Both the position numbers and the translations under genes were made by a program. A DNA stretch of 6,661 bases. Origin: Actinomycetota bacterium (GTDB lineage: Bacteria > Actinomycetota > Actinomycetes > Actinomycetales > Microbacteriaceae). The notes under the pieces are model-generated. The model saw nothing but the letters and a program-made list of their open reading frames with translations, had not been told where the DNA came from and searched no databases. The stretch covers positions 1-6,661 of the forward strand of contig WLDR01000075.1 in the NCBI GenBank assembly GCA_009704705.1, read 5' to 3'. Each line of letters begins with the position of its first letter. Positions within the stretch are counted from its first letter, which is position 1. Positions 6,601 through 6,661 of this stretch are shown piece by piece.

Positions 6601-6625
6601 CGTGTAACCGAACGAAACGGTCACG
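6601..6625. repeat. Imperfect inverted repeat in the leader of the acyltransferase gene
   Basis: CGTG-TA-ACCG on the left pairs with CGGT-CACG on the right around a 7-nt centre (AACGAAA), with a 2-nt bulge on one arm. It lies about 20-45 nt upstream of the acyltransferase start, where a repressor site or a 5'-leader hairpin would be plausible. No clear -35/-10 pair is visible in the 80 bases between the start and the window edge, so the promoter may lie outside. The role is speculative. Confidence 0.3.
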
Positions 6626-6661
6626 CCTGAACGAAAGAGTAGGTCCTTCGATTGGAGCGCA

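Noticed and set aside
1..6661. CRISPR arrays, tRNA or rRNA genes, insertion sequences, attachment sites
   Set aside because: I saw no regularly spaced repeats, no cloverleaf-like or rRNA sequence, no transposase or integrase coding and no terminal inverted repeats.

Overview
This 6.66-kb window looks like part of a cell-surface glycan locus. The organism is probably a high- to mid-GC Gram-positive bacterium, most likely an actinobacterium and perhaps of the Microbacteriaceae type. That guess rests on GC of about 55-65% in most lines I counted, on GTG and TTG starts with strong Shine-Dalgarno sequences, and on overlapping genes. It is an inference, because the window has no taxonomic marker.

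Layout: five genes read on the + strand and one reads back on the - strand. (1) At 1-434 is the C-terminal part of an aldo/keto reductase cut by the window edge. (2) At 431-1162 is an SpsF-family cytidylyltransferase, overlapping the first by ATGA. (3) At 1179-2474 is a class-III PLP aminotransferase of the glutamate-1-semialdehyde aminomutase (HemL) fold. A 115-bp gap with a small perfect inverted repeat and a possible extended -10 follows. (4) At 2590-3537 (TTG start) and (5) 3524-4381 (GTG start, 14-nt overlap) are two proteins I cannot assign to a family. By eye they are paralogues of each other. (6) Convergent to these, at 6581-4407, is a membrane acyltransferase-3/SGNH fusion of the OafA type.

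How they may work together: oxidoreductase, PLP enzyme and nucleotidyltransferase are the expected ingredients for making an activated (CMP-linked) amino or keto sugar for a surface polymer. The OafA-like enzyme would then O-acylate a glycan outside the membrane. Missing are a NeuB-type synthase, glycosyltransferases and a transporter, which may lie upstream, so the sugar cannot be named.

The most unusual content is the tightly coupled pair of unknown proteins. Each has two copies of a similar strand-rich segment (a hydrophobic strand ending in Asn, then a hydrophobic-D/S-x-x-G turn), and the two share further blocks along their length. They have no signal peptide or membrane helix. They are the best candidate here for something undescribed.
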